Positions 59,446-64,000 of a DNA stretch of 64,000 nt are shown here, piece after piece; position 1 is the first letter of the stretch, and each line of letters begins with the position of its first letter. The stretch spans positions 62,001-126,000 of the forward strand of contig NZ_BOMN01000108.1 in NCBI RefSeq assembly GCF_016862215.1, in the 5' to 3' direction. A model generated the notes under the pieces. It ran no database searches. It was not told the DNA's origin and saw only the letters and a list, made by a program, of their open reading frames with translations. The stretch comes from Winogradskya humida (lineage in GTDB: Bacteria > Actinomycetota > Actinomycetes > Mycobacteriales > Micromonosporaceae). Both the position numbers and the translations under genes were made by a program.

Positions 59446-60036
59446 TTACTCACGATAAAGTTCGCGCTTCGCGATGTACTGCACCACACCATCGGGCACG
59501 AGGTACCAGACGGGCTCCCCCTGGACCACCCTGGCCCGGCACGCGCTGGACGAGATCGCCATGGCGGGGACCTCCACCAGCGTGGCGGTGTGGTCCGGCA
59601 GATGGTCGTCGGAGAGCTCGAAACCCGGCCGGGTCACGCCGACGAAGTGCGCCAGCGAGAGCATCTCCAGCGCGTCCTTCCACGAAAGGATCTTGGCGAG
59701 CGCGTCGGCACCGGTGATGAAGTACAGCTCGACCTCGGGCCCGTAGAGCGCGTTGAAGTCACGCAGGGTGTCGATCGTGTACGTCGGCCCGTCCCGGTCG
59801 ATGTCGGCACGGCTCACGTGGAACCGCGGGTTCGACGCCGTCGCGATGACCGTCATGAGGTACCGGTCCTCGGGCGGGCTGACCGCGCCGCCCTTCTGAT
59901 AGGGCTGCCCGGTCGGGACGAAGACGACCTCGTCCAGGTCGAAGCGGCTCTGCACCTCGCTGGCCGCCACCAGGTGACCGTGGTGGATCGGGTCGAACGT
60001 GCCGCCCATGATCCCGATCCGTCGCCGCTCACGCAT
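59446..60036 (-). CDS. nadD: nicotinate-nucleotide adenylyltransferase
   Basis: 196 residues. RRIGIMGGTFDPIHHGHLVAA (nucleotide-binding (H/T)xGH motif), FVPTGQPYQKG, ADIDRDGPTYTIDTLRDF and a C-terminal ISSSACRARVVQGEPVWYLVPDGVVQYI are the standard NadD set. It converts nicotinate mononucleotide and ATP to deamido-NAD. Complete length. Confidence 0.97.
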   Translation of the reverse strand: MRERRRIGIMGGTFDPIHHGHLVAASEVQSRFDLDEVVFVPTGQPYQKGGAVSPPEDRYLMTVIATASNPRFHVSRADIDRDGPTYTIDTLRDFNALYGPEVELYFITGADALAKILSWKDALEMLSLAHFVGVTRPGFELSDDHLPDHTATLVEVPAMAISSSACRARVVQGEPVWYLVPDGVVQYIAKRELYRE

Positions 60037-60050
60037 CGACGAATACTAGA

Positions 60051-61493
60051 TCAACCGTCGAGCCGCTTGCGGACGGCGCTGAGCAGGTCCTCGGCGGTGA
60101 ACGGCTTCTCCAGCAGCGCGACGCCGGGGTCGAGCGTTCCCTGTGAGGCCAGCACCGGCTGGGCGTACCCGGACATGTAGAGCACCCGGGTGTCCGGGCG
60201 GGCGTCCACCAGCCGCTCGGCCAGCTCGTTGCCGAGCATCCCCGGCATCACCACGTCACTGAGCAGCAGATCGATCGCACCTTCGTGCAGGGCCGCGAGC
60301 TCCAGAGCCATCGGGCCGTCGTCGGCGGCGAGCACGCGGTAGCCGGCGCCGGAGAGGATCCGCCCGGCCACGTCCCGCAGGGCCGCCTCGTCCTCGACCA
60401 CGAGCAGGGTCTCCCCCCGGCCGTCAACGTCGGCAGGAGAAGCGGAAGGAACAGCGACGGGAGACGAGCAGGAGGGCAGCAGTACGGTGACCGTGGTGCC
60501 CACCCCGGGTGAGGAGACAATGCCGACGCTGCCACCCGCCTGGCTGACGATCCCGTAGACGGTGGCCAGCCCCAGCCCGGTCGCCTCGTGATTGGGCTTG
60601 GTGGTGAAGAACGGCTCGAACGCCCGTTCGATCACGTCCGGCGTCATCCCCCGGCCGGAGTCGCAGACCCGCAGCCGGACATATTCGCCGGGAGCCAGCT
60701 CAGGATGCTCGCCCATGCCCAGGTGCACAGCTGCCGTGTCGATCACCAGGTTGCCGCCCGAAGGCATCGCGATACGCGCGTTGTCGGCCAGGCTGATCAG
60801 CACCTGCTCGATCTGCCCCGGGTCGATGGTGATCGACGGCAGCGGCGACGCGGGCCGGACGGTCAGCCGAATCTCATCACCCAGCGTCATCCGGCCGACA
60901 GCGCCGGTCACGGCCCCGTTGAGATCGACAACCTCGGGGCGTACGACCTCCCGGCGCGCGAATTTGAGCAGCTGATGGGTGAGGGTGGTGCCCCGCTCCC
61001 CCGCTTTCAGCACCTGCTGGGCGTCCGACGCCACCGCGGCGAGGTCCGGCGTCGGGGACTCCGCCTCCTCGATGACGAAGTTGGCGTAGTTGACGATCAC
61101 CCCGAGCAGGTTGTTGAAGTCGTGGGCCACCCCGCCGGCGAGCTGACCGAGCGCCTCCAGCCGGCGATGTCGCTGGCTCGCCGCCTCGGCCCGCAGCTCA
61201 TGACGCTCGGTGACGTCCCTGACCACGAGGATCGTCTGCGAGCCGACCACGGAGAGCGACACCTCGGCGGGGAACTCGCTGCCGTCGCGGCGCCTGCCCA
61301 GCGCGATCGCGCCCGCCCGGAAGCCGTCGATGAACAGCAGGTCCGCCGCCAGGCCCAGAAGCTCGATCCGGCCGCGGCCGAAGGTCTCCTGCGCCTGATC
61401 GTTGACCAGCACGATCCGCCCCGCGTCCAGGACCAGCACCGCGTCCTGGACGGCGGACAGCAGACCCTTGGACAGTCCCTCGGACCATTCCAC
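60051..61493 (-). CDS. hybrid sensor histidine kinase (PAS-HisKA-HATPase-REC)
   Basis: 480 residues, soluble. PAS about 5-100 (AVLVLDAGRIVLVNDQAQETFGRG), dimerisation domain with phospho-His in LAGGVAHDFNNLLG (about 123), ATPase domain with an N-box-like DNARIAMPSGG and GTG box EATGLGLATVYGIV, and a C-terminal receiver (LLVVEDEAALRDV, phospho-Asp in LLLSDVVMPGM, YMSGYAQP, EKPF). No DNA-binding regulator gene adjoins it. No membrane segment, so it senses a cytoplasmic signal. Confidence 0.93.
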   Translation of the reverse strand: MEWSEGLSKGLLSAVQDAVLVLDAGRIVLVNDQAQETFGRGRIELLGLAADLLFIDGFRAGAIALGRRRDGSEFPAEVSLSVVGSQTILVVRDVTERHELRAEAASQRHRRLEALGQLAGGVAHDFNNLLGVIVNYANFVIEEAESPTPDLAAVASDAQQVLKAGERGTTLTHQLLKFARREVVRPEVVDLNGAVTGAVGRMTLGDEIRLTVRPASPLPSITIDPGQIEQVLISLADNARIAMPSGGNLVIDTAAVHLGMGEHPELAPGEYVRLRVCDSGRGMTPDVIERAFEPFFTTKPNHEATGLGLATVYGIVSQAGGSVGIVSSPGVGTTVTVLLPSCSSPVAVPSASPADVDGRGETLLVVEDEAALRDVAGRILSGAGYRVLAADDGPMALELAALHEGAIDLLLSDVVMPGMLGNELAERLVDARPDTRVLYMSGYAQPVLASQGTLDPGVALLEKPFTAEDLLSAVRKRLDG

Positions 61494-61551
61494 CGCTCAC
61501 CCCCGTATGACGAGGCTAAGGCCTGCGCGGGGACGGAAAGGAGGATTCCGG

Positions 61552-64000
61552 TTATCCCCGGGCGAGCAGGGCACGGCGGACGTCGTCGTCGCCGTCCGTC
61601 ACGACCCGGTGCATGATCGACGAGATGTCCGGCGAGGCCATCAGCTCCGCGGCGAGGCGCCGGGTCTCCGGCGCCACCACGACCGACGGGTACGCGATGA
61701 CAGCCACCCGCTCGCCACTCATCCCGCCCCGCCGTGCCAGCATCTGCGGCACATCGGTGAAGTACCGCTCGGCGTACGGGCTGACGACAGCGAGCTGTTC
61801 CGGCTGCCAGAAGCCCTGCGCCGTCGCCTCCAGCAACCGGTTCGAGGCATCCGGATCGTTGATCAGGTAATCCCAGGCCCGCGCCTTGGCATCGGCATCG
61901 GGCAACGCCGCACGGCACCGGGCGGCCCACTGCTCCCCGAAGGCGCTCCGGTCGGCTTCGTACTGCGCCTCGACGGCGTCAGCGCCGGCCGCACCGAGCA
62001 CCACGAGGCGGTAGAGGATCAGCCAGCGCAGGTCGTCGTCGATCGCCACACCCTGCGGCACGGCCTCGCCGTCGAGCCAGCCACGCAGCCGTGCGGTGTC
62101 GGTCGTCGCGCCGACCAGGCCGCGCACCCCCGCGAGCTGGCGCGAGCTGCCCGGCTCGGCTGCGGCCACCAGCCGGTCACAGGCCTGGGCGAGCAGTTCG
62201 AGGGCCGCGGGGCGGGTCTCCGGCGCCGGGTAGCGGTCGACCAGGGCGCGGGTCGTCCGCAGCACGTCCTCGACGACCACGACCTCACGCTCCACCGGCA
62301 GCGCGGCCAGCACCAGCGTGACCAGCTCGGCGACCGGGCGCTCGCCGTCGGTCACGGAGTCGAGCGTCGAGCTCCACAGCACGGCCCGGGCCAGGGAGTC
62401 GTCGAGCAGCGGCAGGATCCTCGGCACGGCGTCCGCGGAGGCCTCGTCCAGCCGGATCTTGGCATAGGTCAGGTCACCGTCGTTGACCAGGAGCAGGTCC
62501 GCCACCGGCTCACCGGCGAGCTCGGGCAGGACCGTACGCCCGCCGTCACGCTCCGGGTCCAGCTCGGCCTCCACGCGCTTGCGCAGTGTCACGACCCCGT
62601 CGGCGCCGTGGTCGTAGAGGCCGGCGAAGAGCTTGTGCGGGCGCAGCGTCGGGTAGTCGTCCGGCGCGGTCTGCACGAGCGTGACCTGCGCATACGTGCC
62701 GTCCTCGGCCCGCTCGACCTCCGCTCGCACGGTGTTGACCTGGGCGCTGCGCAGCCAGAGGCCGGCCCAGGCGGTGAGATCACGCCCGCTGGACCGGGAG
62801 ATCGCTTCGAGCAGATCGGCGAGCGTGGCATTGGCGTACGCGTGCGCGGCGAAATGCTCGTTCAACCCCGCCAGGAACGCCTTGTCCCCCACGTACGCGA
62901 CGAGCTGCCGCAGCACCGCCGCACCCTTCGCGTACGAGATGCCGTCGAAGTTGAGCAGTGCGAGCGCGGTGTCCGAGACATCGTCGGGGGCCACCGGGTG
63001 GGTCGACGGGCGCTGGTCCGCGCGGATGCCCCAGGCCTTGCGCTGCATCGCGAACGTCGTCCACGCGTCGGCGAACTCGGTCGCCTCGGCGGTGATCCGG
63101 CTGCCCAGATATTCGGCGAACGACTCGTTGAGCCACAGGTCGTCCCACCACGCCATGGTCACCAGGTCGCCGAACCACTGGTGGGCCATCTCGTGCGCGA
63201 TCACCATCGCGCGCTGCTCACGCTCACCGTCGGTGACCGCGGAGCGGAAGATGTACTCGTCGCGGAACACCACGATGCCCGGGTTCTCCATCGCGCCGAA
63301 GTTGAACTCCGGGACGAAGGCCTGACCGTAGTGGCCGAACGCGTACCGCACGTCGAAGATCTCGTGGTAGCGGTCGAGGCACTGCTTGGTGATCGTGAAG
63401 ATCTCCGCCGACTGCTCGTCGAGCTGCTCCGCGAGGGCCTGCCGGGCGTAGATCGCCAGCGGGATGCCGTCGTGCTCGTCGGTGCACGCGTGGTACGGCC
63501 CGGCGATCAGCGAGGCGAAGTACGTCGACAGCGGCTTGGTGGTGCGGAACCGCCACACCCCGTCCACCGGCTCGCCGTCCAGCTCGCCGTTCGCGGCCAC
63601 GATCCAGTCGGCCGGTGCCGTGACGGTGAGGGTGAAGGGCGCCTTGAGGTCAGGCTGGTCGAAGCACGGGAAGATCCGGCGGGCGCCGTCGAGGAACATC
63701 TGCGCGTAGAGGTAGACCCGGCCGTCGGCGGGGTCGACGAAACGGTGCAGACCCTCGCCGCTGCGCGAGTAACGCATCACGCCCTCGACCACGAGCTCGT
63801 TGCCGGCCGCCAGGCCTTCAAGCGTGAGCCGCTCGTCGGCCAGCGCGGAGGCGTCGACGGCCGCGCCGTTCAGCGTCGCTGACAGCAGCTCGACCGGCTC
63901 CAGCTCGAGGAACGTCGAGGCGCCCGGCTCGGCGTCGAAGCTGACCACCGTGCGGGAACGGAAGGTGTCTCCGGTGCCCGTCAGGTCGAGATCGATGCGG
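61552..64000 (-). CDS. pepN: aminopeptidase N (M1 metallopeptidase), 5' end outside the window
   Basis: The frame is open to the right edge, with about 816 residues visible; the first part of the N-terminal domain is missing. It has the substrate-binding GAMEN motif, then the zinc motif HEMAHQWFGDLVTMAWWDDLWLNESFAEYLG (HExxH with the distal Glu) and the C-terminal ERAP1-like helical domain. It removes N-terminal residues from peptides. Sequence upstream of the first visible in-frame GTG (63948) also codes for family-like sequence, confirming that the start lies outside. Confidence 0.95.
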   Translation of the reverse strand, partial: RIDLDLTGTGDTFRSRTVVSFDAEPGASTFLELEPVELLSATLNGAAVDASALADERLTLEGLAAGNELVVEGVMRYSRSGEGLHRFVDPADGRVYLYAQMFLDGARRIFPCFDQPDLKAPFTLTVTAPADWIVAANGELDGEPVDGVWRFRTTKPLSTYFASLIAGPYHACTDEHDGIPLAIYARQALAEQLDEQSAEIFTITKQCLDRYHEIFDVRYAFGHYGQAFVPEFNFGAMENPGIVVFRDEYIFRSAVTDGEREQRAMVIAHEMAHQWFGDLVTMAWWDDLWLNESFAEYLGSRITAEATEFADAWTTFAMQRKAWGIRADQRPSTHPVAPDDVSDTALALLNFDGISYAKGAAVLRQLVAYVGDKAFLAGLNEHFAAHAYANATLADLLEAISRSSGRDLTAWAGLWLRSAQVNTVRAEVERAEDGTYAQVTLVQTAPDDYPTLRPHKLFAGLYDHGADGVVTLRKRVEAELDPERDGGRTVLPELAGEPVADLLLVNDGDLTYAKIRLDEASADAVPRILPLLDDSLARAVLWSSTLDSVTDGERPVAELVTLVLAALPVEREVVVVEDVLRTTRALVDRYPAPETRPAALELLAQACDRLVAAAEPGSSRQLAGVRGLVGATTDTARLRGWLDGEAVPQGVAIDDDLRWLILYRLVVLGAAGADAVEAQYEADRSAFGEQWAARCRAALPDADAKARAWDYLINDPDASNRLLEATAQGFWQPEQLAVVSPYAERYFTDVPQMLARRGGMSGERVAVIAYPSVVVAPETRRLAAELMASPDISSIMHRVVTDGDDDVRRALLARG

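Noticed and set aside
61402..63882. Long plus-strand open frame (826 codons) opposite pepN
   Set aside because: The minus strand encodes a clear aminopeptidase N with GAMEN and HExxH motifs; the plus frame is a shadow.

Overview
The window is high-GC DNA whose gene content and order (lepA, rpsT, holA, comEC/comEA, DegV, rsfS, nadD; hemW, hrcA, dnaJ, rsmE) fit an actinobacterium. GTG starts, possible leaderless starts and DmdR/IdeR-type iron boxes agree. I infer a Micromonosporaceae member (Actinoplanes-like), but no rRNA or species marker is present to prove it.

The left half (about 1-30.4 kb, all on the minus strand) is an iron-acquisition locus. A FepD-FepG-FepC type ferric-siderophore importer is followed by an MbtH-like protein, a two-gene heterodimeric ABC exporter and one very large NRPS gene (7,240 codons). 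Iron boxes precede the importer, the mbtH-exporter operon and the NRPS. The NRPS reads as A-T-E / C-A-T / C-A-T-E / C-A-T-E / C-A-T / C-A-T-TE. From the A-domain pocket residues I predict formyl-hydroxyornithine, an unknown residue X, hydroxyornithine, threonine, hydroxyornithine and glycine, with residues 1, 3 and 4 epimerised. The codes for residues 1, 3, 4 and 5 are those known from coelichelin. The product would be a hydroxamate hexapeptide siderophore related to, but longer than, coelichelin. The ornithine N-hydroxylase, the formyltransferase and a siderophore-binding protein are not in the window. A COG4315-type lipoprotein runs off the left edge.

From 30.4 to 46.4 kb are mostly housekeeping and small accessory genes: rsmE, a Uma2-family protein, a GyrI-like protein, dnaJ-hrcA with a CIRCE operator, a DUF4870 membrane protein, hemW, an enoyl-CoA hydratase, a membrane-anchored lysozyme-like protein, a membrane PAS sensor with no output domain, a GlsB/YeaQ protein, lepA, a MOSC protein, a DUF4240 protein and a kinase-like phosphotransferase.

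From 46.4 to 64 kb are rpsT with an unusual repeat-bearing leader, holA, a repetitive membrane protein, an NAD(P)-binding oxidoreductase, comEA-comEC (comEA carries a probable frameshift at a C7 tract), a PrmC-like methyltransferase, a hypothetical protein, DegV, a small lipoprotein, histidine phosphatase-rsfS-nadD, a hybrid histidine kinase and pepN, which runs off the right edge.

A theme across the window is short tandem repeats (12-48 bp). Inside genes the periods are multiples of three and fall in loops or linkers, including five places in the NRPS. Between genes the periods are often 13, 14 or 20 bp.
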